Below, piece by piece: positions 11,671 through 23,090 of a stretch of 64,000 nt of DNA; the first letter of the stretch is position 1; every line of letters starts with the position of its first letter. The stretch is taken from assembly GCA_963970005.1 (NCBI GenBank), contig CAXAMN010003547.1:81606-145605 (forward strand), given 5' to 3'. Below the pieces are notes generated by a model that saw only the letters and a program-made list of their open reading frames with translations, ran no database searches and was not told where the DNA came from. The DNA is from Durusdinium trenchii. Lineage: Eukaryota; Sar; Dinophyceae; Suessiales; Symbiodiniaceae. Position numbers and translations under genes: made by a program.

Positions 11671-11841
11671 TCACAATGTGAGAAGCTCCTCCCATATGTC
11701 CACGCTGCTCACACGACGATCAGTCAGGATTTCTCCCCCGTTTCTCGCGCACTTTGGCAACTCCCATCCCTCTGATTCAGGAGCGTCCACCAGGAACTTC
11801 TCAGCGTCGCAATGGACGTGCAAGGTGAGCACGAAAGGCAC
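11671..11841 (-). CDS. Candidate exon, unknown protein
   Basis: After a CCCCCAG acceptor (AG at 11842-11843) one minus frame reads 56 codons, beginning VPFVLTLHVHCDAEKFLVDA and containing SEGWELPKCARNGGEILTDR, to TGA at 11671. A GT donor at 11673-11674 is an alternative end. The alternating hydrophobic start could be a beta-strand of an Ig-like fold, but this is a guess. A further possible exon upstream at about 12030-12220 reads GQVSAFCRQEEMLLEQWTHV. Confidence 0.35.
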   Translation of the reverse strand: MPFVLTLHVHCDAEKFLVDAPESEGWELPKCARNGGEILTDRRVSSVDIWEELLTL

Positions 11842-12509
11842 CTGGGGGCATCACGGAGTCGCAACCCATCATGTGATGGACCTTTTCTGGTCTGGAAACA
11901 ATATGGCAGGTCTTTCCCCTCTTCAGGGTCAGCTCTTTTCTCACGGGTCTCATCCCTCAATGGGACTCATTTGGTGGGGTTGGTTGTTTCTGGGCATTGA
12001 AAGCTTTCCTGGTTGTACAAGAAAAAGGTAAATTCCTGACCCTTCCGATGAAGTATGGTGCAAACGGTTCCTCCTTAGGTCCTTGTCCCTCATGGGGTGA
12101 ATGGTGCCTACACGTGTCCACTACATGTGTCCACTGTTCGAGCAACATCTCTTCTTGCCGGCAAAATGCTGAAACCTGTCCAGGGAGATCAGGTTCCCAA
12201 ATCGATGGAATGATGGCCTGAGCTCGCGTGCTGATATACAAAGGCAGCCGGGCTGATATACGATGATATATGCAGTGTTTGTATCAGACCATTCATGAAG
12301 GTGTTTCATCTTAAGGCTAGTCGCTCGACTAGCCTTCTAAACACTTTCGCTTCTACGTATATTCGTCTCTGGGAGTGCACAAGGATCGCGTGAGTCGCCC
12401 TCACAACCCGCGTCGAAAGAAAGAGTGAATCTCAGTAAAACTTATATTCTTCCTTGCATTGCTGTGCACCTCTTTCAAGCTCTGAAACTTAACACCAAAC
12501 TCTCCAAAA

Positions 12510-12760
12510 ACTCTCAAACTCCCGAGCTGCATAGGTACCAGGGCTTGCCAGCCTGGTCCGTAAGAGCACTGAGCGTCTTCGACTTAAGAGGCTGGCAGCG
12601 CTGGAGCCATTCCTTTGCCGCACAATGCGCTTCTTGTCGAAGATACTCAGCCGCTCCCCCTCCACCCCATCCATCACGCACACAAAGATTTGACGCAGCT
12701 GATCTTCGAAGGGGAAAGTCGACTTTCCTCAGAAGTGCCATATCTTCACCAAAGAGATTC
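12510..12760 (-). other. Possible exon with competing minus frames
   Basis: One minus frame reads FEDQLRQIFVCVMDGVEGER then LSIFDKKRIVRQRNG; a second reads a longer but less protein-like chain. The GC content is high relative to the flanks, suggesting coding DNA. It directly precedes the AT-rich hairpin array. Not assigned to a family. Confidence 0.3.
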
Positions 12761-12844
12761 AATATGTTTCAATTGAACATGGGAATCAACTGGTTCGCGA
12801 GCGTTGTTTTGCTAAGGGGTATCCTTTCGCGACCCCGCAGGAAA

Positions 12845-14292
12845 AAAGGTAAAAAAAGAAAATGTTCGATTTTTACCGTTTTTACCGCGGATATGGTAGA
12901 AGAAAAAGGAGCGGCCCCCCGGTAAAAACGGTAAAGACAGAAAATTTTCGATTTTTACCGTTTTTACCGCGGATATGGTAGAAGAAAAAGGAGCGGCCCC
13001 CCGGTAAAAACGGTAAAGAAAGAAAATTTTCGATTTTTACCGTTTTTACCGCGGATATGGTAGAAGAAAAAGGAGCGCCCCTCCGGTAAAAACGGTAAAA
13101 ACATAACATTTTCGATTTTTACCGTACTTGTCAAACTCAACGGAGAGGAAGTCCCTTTTCTCATTCCCGCCCCGGTAAACACGGTAAAAAAAAAAATCGA
13201 TATGAAATTTAAACATGGAGCGCCCCCCAGTAAAAAAGATTAAAAACATATATTTTTACCGTTTTTGCCACGGAGATGGTAGAAAGGAAAAGGACAAGTC
13301 CACCTACAAAAACGGATAACAATACAACTTTGATCTTTAACGATATGGTAGAAGCAAAAAAGAGCAAGCGACTCTTCATTAAAAAAGGTAAACAACAAAA
13401 GTAGTAATTTTCACTTTGGACCGTTTTTTACCGCGAGAATGCCTCCGGACCAGGTCGCAAGCTAGAAGACCTCTGTCAACAAAAAGGTTTAATGTTACAG
13501 CCCGGGTATTTTCCTATAACCAGGTGGGGTTCACTCCTCCTATCATATAGGAGCGTGTGCCCTTTTCGACAGGAGGAGTTTGGTGATTGATCAAAATTTA
13601 ATGACTTTTAACTGTTGCAGGGCAATAAAAGCCTACATCACTTGGATCGAAAACTTTAGATTTTTACCTACCGCGGATATGGCAGAAGAAACAGCGGTGA
13701 CCCTCCGTTAAAAACTGAAAAAACCTAGACCCGTTTGCCCCCCCTCGACCGAAACGGCACAACAATAAAAACAATTAAATTTACCGTATTGATCGCGGAT
13801 ATGATGGATATGGTATTGAAAAAGGAAGCGCCCGGTAAAAACAGTAAAAAAGAATCGATTTTTGCCGTTTCTACCGCATGGTAAAAGAAAAAGGAGCGCC
13901 CCCCGGTAAAAACGTTAAACAAAAAGGAAGTCTTTTCCATATTTACCGTTTTTACCGCGGATATGGTAGAAGAAAAAGGAGCGCCCCCCGGTTAAAAGCG
14001 ATAAACAAATAGCATGTTTGATTTTTACCGTTTTTACCGCGGATATGCTAGAAGAAAAGGGGCGCCCCCCCGGGGAAAACGGAAAAACAATAAAATTTTC
14101 AATGTTTACCTTTTTTACCGCGGATATGGAAGAGAAAAAGGGGCGCCCCCCCGGTAAAAACGGTAAAAAAAAACAAATTTTTGATTTTTACCGTTTTTAC
14201 CGCGGATATGGTAGAAGAAAAAGGAGCGCCCCCCCGGTAAAAACGGTAAAAAAATAATATTTTCAATTTTTTTCCGTTTTTACCGCGCAAAT
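12845..14292. repeat. 82-bp tandem array in which each unit carries a 15-bp inverted repeat
   Basis: The phrase GGTAAAAACGGTAAA recurs at 12921, 13003 and 13085, an exact 82-bp period. Each unit also holds its reverse complement TTTACCGTTTTTACC about 20 bases later, so every unit can form a hairpin. The common unit also includes CGCGGATATGGTAGAAGAAA and GGAGCGCCCC. Units from 13200 to 13900 are degenerate and interrupted (a non-repeat insert lies near 13495-13630). Units from 13940 to 14290 are again well conserved. The array yields repetitive open frames on both strands (translated phrase FTVFTGG, SFFFYHIRG), which I regard as by-products. Confidence 0.85.
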
Positions 14293-14825
14293 GCCTCGGA
14301 TTAAGCCCGTAACCCCGGCAACTACGCTAAACCAGCACAGGGAATCAAAGTAATATGCTTTTTATACATCCACGTTGCTACCAAATATTGAGGTTCACCC
14401 TCCATTTTATGTACAAATCGCTTGTCTATATAACTAATAACTGGTAAGACTTCAATCCCTAAGCCTATACATATCAGTATATTTAAAACGTGCAAGACAG
14501 AAAACAACTTTCTGTCGTGACTGGCTGATTTGACTGTGCAAAGAGTTCATCCGTGTCAGTGTCATCCATATTATTTAAGACTCATTTTAGATAACTACCT
14601 AACCCTTAAACTAAATCAGAACATAGTTATTGGTTTTCCGTTGTCGACCACACTCATTTTAGCTAACCGGTAGCAATGGGGATGCTTATAACTTTTTCTA
14701 CATTAGCGACAGAAATTACACATGCATGTATCGTGCATGTGGATTTGTTAGGGTGCCTTCACGATGCTTTTAATGGAGGCATGATGAGGGTAGGTCCTGC
14801 CTACCTTCATTATGATCATTATGCA
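14293..14825. other. Intergenic, no gene seen
   Basis: AT-rich DNA downstream of the calpain-like gene. No open frame with family resemblance and no repeat was recognised. Confidence 0.4.
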
Positions 14826-17472
14826 TCAACACTTAACTGCTGCCAGGTGACCCTTCAGCCGGGCATCAGCCTGATGAAGTGTCAGAAAAATCTCCACTTC
14901 GTCGGCATCCGCCTCGAGCACCAGGCGGCACTGAGGGTTCCGAGCCCAAGTCTCCAGAGTGGCAAGCACCGGTTGCTGCACAGGGATAGGTGTCCCGCCA
15001 CAGCTGTCCCGAGTCCAGCTGTTTTGCAATCGAAGATGGCTCCACCCGGACTCATGTGGAAGACGATGTCGAAGGAGGACGTGACTGTAGACCATCATCC
15101 AATCATCAAATCTCATCACAAATGTCCCATCATGCTGGGCTTGCTCAACCGGGTGTAAGGGCATGAGGGGTCGCAACATGGACTGGTGCACTCCATCATG
15201 CTTCAAGCCCAAGCTGCATGCAGGAACGAAACTGCTCCCTACACTGGCTTGAAGTTCTTGAACCAATTCTTGAGGTGCTTGGCTCCAATTCCTTGCATGT
15301 GCTTTAAGAACGTTAAGGCATGAGGGACCATACGAAAGAAAAGCCCTCAAAGCAAACATTCACCCACGGCGAAAAATCCTCTCATCAGCCAAAACCAAGA
15401 TTCAAGTCTTGATCTCCCCAGGGGCCATGCCATCCACCCATGAACGACCGCAGTCGGATGAAACGGACGGGTGGCGCGGGTGGTTGATCCAGTCCATCTG
15501 AGTCCCCCAAGTCACAAGCTCTCAGGCAGAGAATCGGATAGGCCCAGTTCCGGAAAATGCCCGTGCAAAAGGACCCCACCTCACGTGCATCCAAGTGAAT
15601 GGATTGAGGGTCCACGTGCACCATATCGCTCTTGTCAGTCCCGTCGCCTGCGTCCGCCCGAAGGCAAATCATCGAGGCATTGTGCTCCAAAAGGGTTGAC
15701 CAAAACTCACCTGGATCCTTGCGCTTTCCATCATTGCCCTTTGTGAACTTGGAGACTTGTAGCTTTTCGGTGGGCCACGAGGTCAAATCTTCCAAAGCAT
15801 CGTCAACAAAGCCTAGCCACAAAGAAAAATAGGCACCATGAAGCTTTGCAAAGGCCTTCTCAATTAACGCAATCCATAGATGTGGCAGGGTGTCAAGGCC
15901 AACGGCATACGAGAACAATGGTTTGGAAGTCTTCCGGTGGAAAGGCAAACAGTCATCCACCACCACGTAGCTCCACTGACCCTGACTCGAGAACCTGAAG
16001 CAATACAATCCCCGCCGTCGAAACTCAGGATCCCAAAATACACGCGGGTAAACCCCTAAAGGCTCTTCATAGCCAGAGGGATGCCCAAAGAGCTCCATTT
16101 CTGACAGTGACAATGAACACAAGGCCCCCAAGAACCAAGCATCACCAAAAACCCCTGGCCGAACTTCTGCCAGTTCTCCACAGAAGTGATGGCCTTTGGG
16201 CCACACTTCATGGGCTCTCAGCCATGACACCTGATCATGGCCGGGGAACTGTTGAAAGGCCTCGGCGGGCAAAACTGCATCTACCGGGATCAATGACTTC
16301 CTTCCAGTCGGGTCCTTCACTGTGGGACCAAAGTCGGGATCCACGAAGCAGCTGTCCCCTAACTCCTGGCACAGCTCCCGCATCCGCTGAAGTGCTTCCC
16401 GAGCCGACCGGAAGATGGAGGGACTGGACGGGGCACTAGAGCCGTCAGCCAACTCCTCTTCAGAGAGCAACTCCAGCAGGTCAGGGGACAGCTGAAAGAA
16501 AGCGTCGTGGAATGAGTCTTTCTGCACGCTTGGTGCCGGTTTGTTGCTGCTCCGTGGAGCTGCTGATGGTGAAGTGGAAGCTTTTCGTGGAGTGTTTCCA
16601 CTGTTTGTGTTGCCTTTGGCGGAGAGGGACCGTTTAGGCCCAGGCTTAGCACTTGGAGAGTCTCTGGACACCCTGGGTTCTGCCTTGGCCAAGGGTGGTG
16701 GGCTTCTTCGCCTGGTTTCCGGCGCAGGGATTGGACATGCTTGGATGCTGGGCTTCGGCGCTGGGGCTGGAGGGCTGGGAATGTGTGGAACCTCTGCAGC
16801 TTTGGCAACCTCTGGAGCCTCCAGAGTGGAGCTTGGAGATGGTTCTGGCGCACTGGAGCGTGGCGGGGAACTGAGCTCCACTGAGGTCACTATGCGGGAT
16901 GGTGGCTCCGGCTTCTCGCCGCGCGCGGGGAACCCGGCGGAGTCCGGGTAGCCGGTGCCCGTGAAGTCCAATGGCTGGGTAACCAGAAACGTCTGCGACT
17001 CAGTGTGTTCTCTCTGCTCTGCTTTGGCCACGTAGTCTTCCAGAAGGGATCGTAGAAAGGGCTTGAAGTGAGCCAGCGACATGTGATGCATGTCTGGATC
17101 ACAATGCTGGGTCCAAACCTGATCGTGCCGCTCTGCTTGCCAGGCAACAGCATTGCAAAAATGACAAATCCCAATTCAAACAACTGAAGGACCCGTTGAT
17201 TACCATCAAACATCGTCAATTGCATCATCAGTCACCACCATCAACATCAACATCATGATATATATATATATATATATATCCAATCTTCACAGTTCAGCCA
17301 TCCCAACGCTTTGTGCCTTCCTCCCCTGACTTCCGGAACCCTGGACGCCCGCCTGGTAGACCTCTGCCGGCGAAACAGGGCGACCCAACGACTGCAACAC
17401 TTGCTCGATCATGGGCGCGATCGCCGGTAGGGTCACAGTGCCCTCAGTAGCCTGCGAAGAAAGCTGGGCCAC
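14826..17472 (-). CDS. Calpain-like cysteine-protease homologue lacking the catalytic triad (at least 2 exons)
   Basis: The main exon (15385 to about 17130; ATG at 17091) has a Pro/Ser-rich N-terminal half and then a clear calpain protease core: FGDAWFLGALCSLS, GQWSYVVVDDCLPF, LWIALIEKAFAKLHGAYF, VRFIRLRSFMGGWHGPWGD. In active calpains these read GDCWF, GHAYS and LRNPWG. Here the catalytic Cys is Ala, the His position is Trp (RNWAYPI) and the Asn is Ser (LRSFMG), so the protein should be proteolytically dead. A downstream exon, about 14840-15240, continues the family pattern in another frame: DGTFVMRFDDWMMVYSHVLL, then SCGGTP (compare the C2-like TAGGC region), WARNPQCRLVLE and ADEVEIFLTLHQADARL. 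The splice joining them was not fixed; a GA or GT donor near 15410 is possible. An exon at about 17300-17465 (TLPAIAPMIEQVLQSLGRPV) may be 5'. No Ca-binding EF hands are visible. Likely roles are regulatory or scaffolding, as for other inactive calpains. Confidence 0.8.
17256..17280. repeat. (TA)n microsatellite
   Basis: About eleven TA dinucleotides in the presumed intron between the 5' exon and the main exon of the calpain-like gene. Confidence 0.9.
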
Positions 17473-19260
17473 GTGCTCTTCAGTTGGGTGGTATTGGATT
17501 CATAGTGTGTTTTGTGCACCTTTGGAATGATACTTGTATGGGGGCATGCATGGGGTTTAGTTGAAGGAATTAACGAAACGCCAAGTCGCCAGGACCTTAT
17601 CCTTTGATTGATTTCATCTTTCGTGACCCACCCTGAGTTTTGCCAAGTGGGCTTGGGCATGAATCTATCACAAACCCGGAATCCGGACCACATCAATTCC
17701 CATGGGATGTCATTCGTCCATCCATGAATGAACAACCTTCAAGAACCTCAACCTACACCGATCTGCGTGCTTGGGCCTGCTCGGGCCTTCGGTTTCCTGT
17801 GGCCAATCTATTTGTTTGCTTTCTCGACGTAGGCTGGGATAAACTTGTACATAATCAACAATTTGGGTTTGAAACCGCTTATCGGATGAGCTGCATCTAG
17901 TGTTGTTGGCCTGCGTGACTTCAAGGCATTGTATAGAACTTCGAACCTCCAATTGATGTTAAGATGGCTATGCAGCTATGCATAATGAGGATTTTCGGAT
18001 CAACTCAAAATAACTGCTCAATGAGGTTCTCTTAATCGCATTTGGCGAGGACATGCGAGGACACTGGGTAGGTCAAAACGTCAACTCGAACGCGTCGCCT
18101 CAGCAAACTGGGGCACTGCCAGGTCTCCGAGGCATGTGCATGTAATTCAACGCAAAATCAAACAAATGAACATGAAAGCCCGCATAAACCCCAACCGATC
18201 CCAAACGTGCCAGGTGCGAAACCATGGACCCGAACGCGCCGGTCACCCTCTGGAAACGTTTGGTGCGTTTTTGACAACTGATGTTCGCCAGCGCAGGCGG
18301 CAAGCATCTCAGGCCTGTGTCTGAAAACTCTGCTCGCATAAGAACTCGAACATTTGGCCATCCTCTCAAGACCAGGCCAGAATTATGGTAACGATCCAAA
18401 ATGAGCTTGAAACACACTGTGTTCCGCTTCGCGCGGCGCACAAAATCAATACCAATAGTCCAATGGTCACCGTTTGGAACCCTGAGTCGTCATGAATGTC
18501 GCGCCCCAAACTGGACCAAATGATCCGTCGTTCTTTTTTGCCAAGACTCGTCAAGCAAACTACATGACACGATCCATCACGTCCCTCGAATCAAGACCAC
18601 CTGGCATCCCCAACATTCACCTGGCATCCCTCCAACTTGAATGGACATACAGTTGACATACATCCCTCCATGTGTTCTTCCAAGCCGACACAAAAACCAT
18701 TCCCGGAATCGGTCCTGCAAAAGCTGCCGGACTTGAGAGATGACCGGGCCATGCTTGCCAGAGAAATCCATGATTGCAGTCCGCTTGGGAACATGGCGTG
18801 GCCGAACTTACCTGGTGCGAGTGATAGCTATCTTGCTTGCTGCGCTGTTCAAATTGATTGTTTGGGTAAACTGGTGACCTCAGGTAACCTCTGCAAACAA
18901 AGATTGCTAATACCAGCGTGGGTGCCTGGGTCATTGACTCTACGGTGCACACTTGAGAGGACATTCTGACATTCTTACTGCGAAACAACGCGCTCAGCCG
19001 CATTAAAACAATGTTGGAAAGCCCAAGTGCAAATGGAACAAGTATGTCACTAACAATGGGGCACCTGGCAGCGGTCAAGGGACGCCAAACGCTGGTTTCA
19101 AGAATTAATCGTCATGTTTGCCCTGTTGTTTGTCATTTGTCTCCATGATTGGTTGGGCAAAACACGTGTGCCCGTGTTTCCTTCCTGCGGGGTGTCGTGT
19201 TCAAAAAACATCCGTGGATGCTGTCAGGGTATGTGGGGTGGATGCACCTATCTTTCCCAC
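17473..19260. other. No firm gene; one possible minus exon near 18650-18785
   Basis: Minus 18650-18785 reads MDFSGKHGPVISQVRQLLQD and continues RFREWFLCRLGRTHGG from an ATG, but has no clear splice partners. Frames at 17710-17952 and 18100-18441 overlap each other on both strands and look random. Confidence 0.3.
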
Positions 19261-19269
19261 TCGCACATC

Positions 19270-19570
19270 TAAAGGTCGAGCATGGGACCTTCAAGCCTGG
19301 AGGCAGCACGTGAGGATGGGACATGGTCTCCTTCAAACATCAGGCGGGACATGTCCCTTCCTGTGTGGAGGGGATGGGGTCAAGCTCCCCACACCGAAGA
19401 AGCCAGAATGCATCCTCGGCTTTCTGCCTGTCAATGGACGTGATTGGTTCGACCATTTTCCGAGGGACGAGATGTATAGATGTGGGCATGGGGAGAACAT
19501 GCCGGTATGCCTTTGCTTGGGGCGGCGTCAATACCTGTGTGTGAGGACCATGGAGAGGGCGAACTCCAAC
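19270..19570 (+). pseudogene. Integrase N-terminal fossil of a dinoflagellate LTR retroelement
   Basis: The plus strand reads LQAWRQHVRMGHGLLQTSGG in one frame and VEGMGSSSPHRRSQNASSAF then CLSMDVIG in another. Together these match the layout of a retroviral-type integrase start: two His, then a Cys pair with 'C-V-E-x-M-G', an R-H-R-R stretch, and the first core Asp in 'S-x-D-V-I-G-P'. Frames change inside the block, so it is broken. It stands 0.6 kb upstream of a gag fossil in reverse of the normal gag-to-integrase order. Similarity is judged by eye only. Confidence 0.45.
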
Positions 19571-20151
19571 CAGAAGTTCAAGACCTCGAGTAGGAGGAAG
19601 CACCGGAGGTGATTGGCGATCTGCCTGTCCTGCTTGTCCCCGTTGTGGGCCCTTTTATCACCGCCGTATCCGCGCCTTGTCCTGCTTGGCCACGCCTGTT
19701 TTCCTATCTCCACAGCCTTGTCTGAGTATGTTTTCATGTGGCTATGAATGCAACGTGATACCGCGATCGGAATGTGACATCACCAGCGAATCTTCTCATG
19801 ACATACACTCGGTATCCCATCGTTTTTGCACATGTGACACAGGCATCAAAAACTGGTGTTTTCAAACATTTATATATTGTCTAGGTGCAGGCCTCAAATT
19901 TGTCAAAAAACTGCAGGGGTTAGAAAAATATACTTGCCTTCGTTTCCACCATGTGATTTCTACTACTGACTCAAGCCATAACCTTTTGATGTGCCACGAG
20001 GCTCGAGCACTCGGGGCGAAAGGGTTCGCATGGACGAGCGGCTCGACTACGAGCTAAAAGGGACGAGTTCGCTGCGGCAGGCGCCGCTGGTCTTCGTGGG
20101 AAAGGGCGACCAATCCCTTCAAATCGGTAGCGGAGTGCCGCGACGGAACAG

Positions 20152-20865
20152 ATGGCGACTGAGGACAAGAAGGAGGGCCTTACCAAGAGGTTCGACGGCG
20201 AAGGAGCCAACCCTTCAAAGCACTATGAACAGTGGCGACGCTGGAGCAGGGCCTACCTGGCGGTGCAGAAGGCCAAGGGCATCCCCTCCACGGCCCATGG
20301 GAGTTTGATCTTTGCTCTGCTGGATGGGACAGCTTTGAGGGCATTGGATGCCACACCCATGGAGAAGATTGAGGAGGATGGCGGCGAGGACGTGATCTTT
20401 CAAGTGCTGGATGAGAGGTTTCCGGCCGAGGCAACGCATGACAGACTCGGCCAGGTGCTCGACCAGGTTTTCGACTTGAAGATTGAGAAGGGCGAGAGCA
20501 CGGCGGTCTACACTGCCAAGGCTCGCGCCGCCTTTACCGCTGAGAAGAAGGCGGTGGTCATCGCAGCGGCACGACAGTCCTACAAGGAGAAGGACGTGGC
20601 TGCAGCTTTGAGAACGACCAACCCTGATCATCTGCTCCATGCGGCGAAACAGACAGGGACCTATCACGTTGAGGATGGAGAGCCTGTGTCTGAGCAGGAC
20701 ATTCCTTCCGATGAGAACGCGTTTGAGGTGTACCTGGCAGAGGCTGGCTATGCCCCAGAGGATGAGGTCGAAGAGCAGGACGCTGTTGACATCCTGCTGA
20801 CGTGGAAGCAAACCCGAGCTGGTATCAATCAAACCAAGCTCCCACTGAGAATGATCCAGAGCTGA
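20152..20865 (+). pseudogene. Gag-like ORF of an LTR retroelement (truncated, 237 aa)
   Basis: The ORF starts at ATG 20152 and reads FDGEGANPSKHYEQWRRWSR, LLDGTALRALDATPMEKIEE, GGEDVIFQVLDERFP, DRLGQVLDQVFDLKIEKGES and, near the end, DEVEEQDAVDILLTWKQTRA. This is the alpha-helical capsid-like arrangement typical of Gag from dinoflagellate LTR elements. The section between about residues 122 and 155 is compressed compared with what I expect (an internal deletion), and no zinc knuckle follows. The reading frame ends in unrelated sequence at 20865. No LTRs flank it. I infer a relic rather than a host gene. Confidence 0.55.
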
Positions 20866-21170
20866 AAGGTGCTGACCAAGAGTGCTTCCAGCTGTTAACG
20901 AGCGGAAACCTAACGAACGTCCAACGAGCGATGTTCTATCTTTTCTTTCCTTTTTTCTACTCCCACTACCGAGTGGATAAAATTGGAACGTTTATTCTGG
21001 ATATTTTTGATGCAATGACCCCATTTAATCCACCCCCCAAAAAATATCCACTCCTTACTTGGGTTGATTTTTTTGGGAGGACAGACCCCCTGGATAGGTT
21101 GCTGGCAGGCTGGCACACAGATAAAGTCCAGGCACTGACCCCTCCAATTTTATCCACTCAGTACGGCCCC
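20866..21170. other. No gene recognised
   Basis: T-rich plus-strand sequence leading into microsatellites. Short open frames here lack family resemblance. Confidence 0.35.
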
Positions 21171-21175
21171 CTATG

Positions 21176-21500
21176 TTAGTTGGTAGGTTAGTTAGTTAGT
21201 CAGTTAGTAAGTTAGTTACTCAGTTAGTCCGTTAATAAGTTAGTTAGCTAGTTAGCTAGTCAGTCAGCCAGCCAGTCAGTCACTCAGCCAATCAGTTAGT
21301 AGTAGTAGTAGTAGTAGTGGTAGTGGTAGTAGTAGTAGTAGTGGTAGTGGTAGTGGTAGTGGTAGTAGTAGTAGTAGTAGTCGTAGTGGTAGTAGAAGTA
21401 GTAGTAGTAGTAGTAATAGTAGTAGTGGTAGTAGTAGTAGCAGTAGTAGTGGTAGTAGTGGTAGTAGTAGTAGTATGTAGGTAGTAGTATGTAGGTAGAG
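21176..21500. repeat. GTTA-type and (AGT)n microsatellites
   Basis: From 21176 to 21296 a degenerate GTTA/GTCA tetranucleotide tract, then from about 21296 to 21500 a long trinucleotide tract, mostly AGT with AGTGGT interruptions. On the minus strand this produces an apparent poly-Thr reading frame that is not a gene. Confidence 0.95.
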
Positions 21501-22046
21501 GGGCAGTAGTTGTGGTAGTAGAAGGAGTAAAAACCACCAAAAAGGGATCTATCTTTCCGACATGTTGTCTCTAAGGCCTGTCATTATGCAAGGTGTTTAT
21601 TTAGAAGGACTCCCAAAGATACTGACCCATCTGAGCGTATATCTGTATGTGTGTGTATGTTCACGACAGGATGGGCCAATACAAGTTGGAGATGACCTAC
21701 CAAGACTCCCACTAGGTTGTGTTTCTGCTAGGGTCCAGGAACCAGGCACAACAACAAACAAACGAGAGAACACAACAGCAACAAAACCAGCGGCATCAGC
21801 AGCAACGGCAGCCAAGGGATGAAACCTTGCCGAGTTTCTGGGGCTTCACCGAGATCTGGGCCTCCACGATGTGGTGCCTGAACAGGGATTACGATCAACA
21901 AGATTCCGAAAACATAAACATCAACAGCACCGAGCACAGCTGGAGCAACAAAGGAGAGCCAGCTGGAGAGAAGCAATGCATAGGATGCAGAACAAAGCAA
22001 CAACAAAGAAGCATTACTTACCTTTCCAGGAATGTGTGTGTGTGTG

Positions 22047-22431
22047 TGTCACACCCTGTTTCTAAGGGTTTTCCAATCGTTCCCACTTATCACATAAGCA
22101 GGGGGCAGCAGGGAATCCACAGTTCTGCTGCCAACGAAGACAGCTGTGGACTTTCCGTGAAGCAGATTGGGACACCAATCTGTGTACCTGCTCGTTTTCT
22201 ACAAGCTGTTTACTCCAATTTTTCCTTTCTTTGATTCATGGTCCTTCATGCTACTTCCCCTCAAACACAGGTTCCCACCGCACGTTTTCAGCCGCGTGAG
22301 AGTCACCGTCAGCCGTGCGAGTGAAACTTTTGTTCAACATTTCAAGTGATCTGACTCTTCCACCTTACGGTTCCATCGCCATCTTCCCAACGTGGCAACT
22401 GAGTCTAACTGAAAACCAATGTCGAAGTGTG
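22047..22431. repeat. Left 385-bp direct repeat
   Basis: First copy of the terminal repeat of the TRIM-like candidate. It is preceded by a (GT)n tract at 22034-22049 and followed by unique sequence AACCGCTCAGTC. Confidence 0.85.
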
Positions 22432-23090
22432 AACCGCTCAGTCTTCCCACGTGGGTACTGGGTGTGACCCTCCGAAAGGAGGCGCTGAAACCATTCCGGA
22501 AGTCACCGACCTTTCATATTTATAACTGTCTCCCCGCTTCACGTTCATAACTGAATTAACGGAACTTTGAGCCGCCGGGCTATAAACGATGGAATCCACG
22601 CAACCACAGAATCCAGAGCCGCCGGGCTATAAAACGGTATTCCACCCGCACTCAGGCAGGTTTCCCAACCCCCCAGCCGAGTTCTACTCCCCACCTAATT
22701 AGGGCAACATAGGGAAATGGTACTCGACACACTTGTGTGTCGGTACCTTTCCCTGTGCTGTTCCTGTTCTAGTCTTCTCTACCCGGGCGATTTAAGACTA
22801 AAGTCCCGCTCCCTAACTACACACATGGACATACACCCCCCTCCCTGCCCCCCACTTTCCTTCTTGCGTTTTTCTTCGTTTGTTGGGCTTTCTCTCAGGT
22901 TTTTTAGGTCGTTCTTGAGGCTTGTTTCCCTACCCCAGTCAAGGGCTAAGTATTCACTTTTTCTACACCTACCTTTCTTTCTTGCCCTCTTAGCGCTGCT
23001 CTTTCTGTCTTTCTTTCCTTTCGTTTCTAAGGTTTTTTAGGTGTCTATTTAGGCCTCCCACACGAGCGCCGCGAAGCGGCACCGTGTGTG

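Noticed and set aside
12882..14290. Repetitive hydrophobic ORFs in the hairpin array
   Set aside because: They only restate the 82-bp unit; frames shift between units.
21292..21540. Poly-Thr protein on the minus strand
   Set aside because: Simple translation of the (AGT)n microsatellite.
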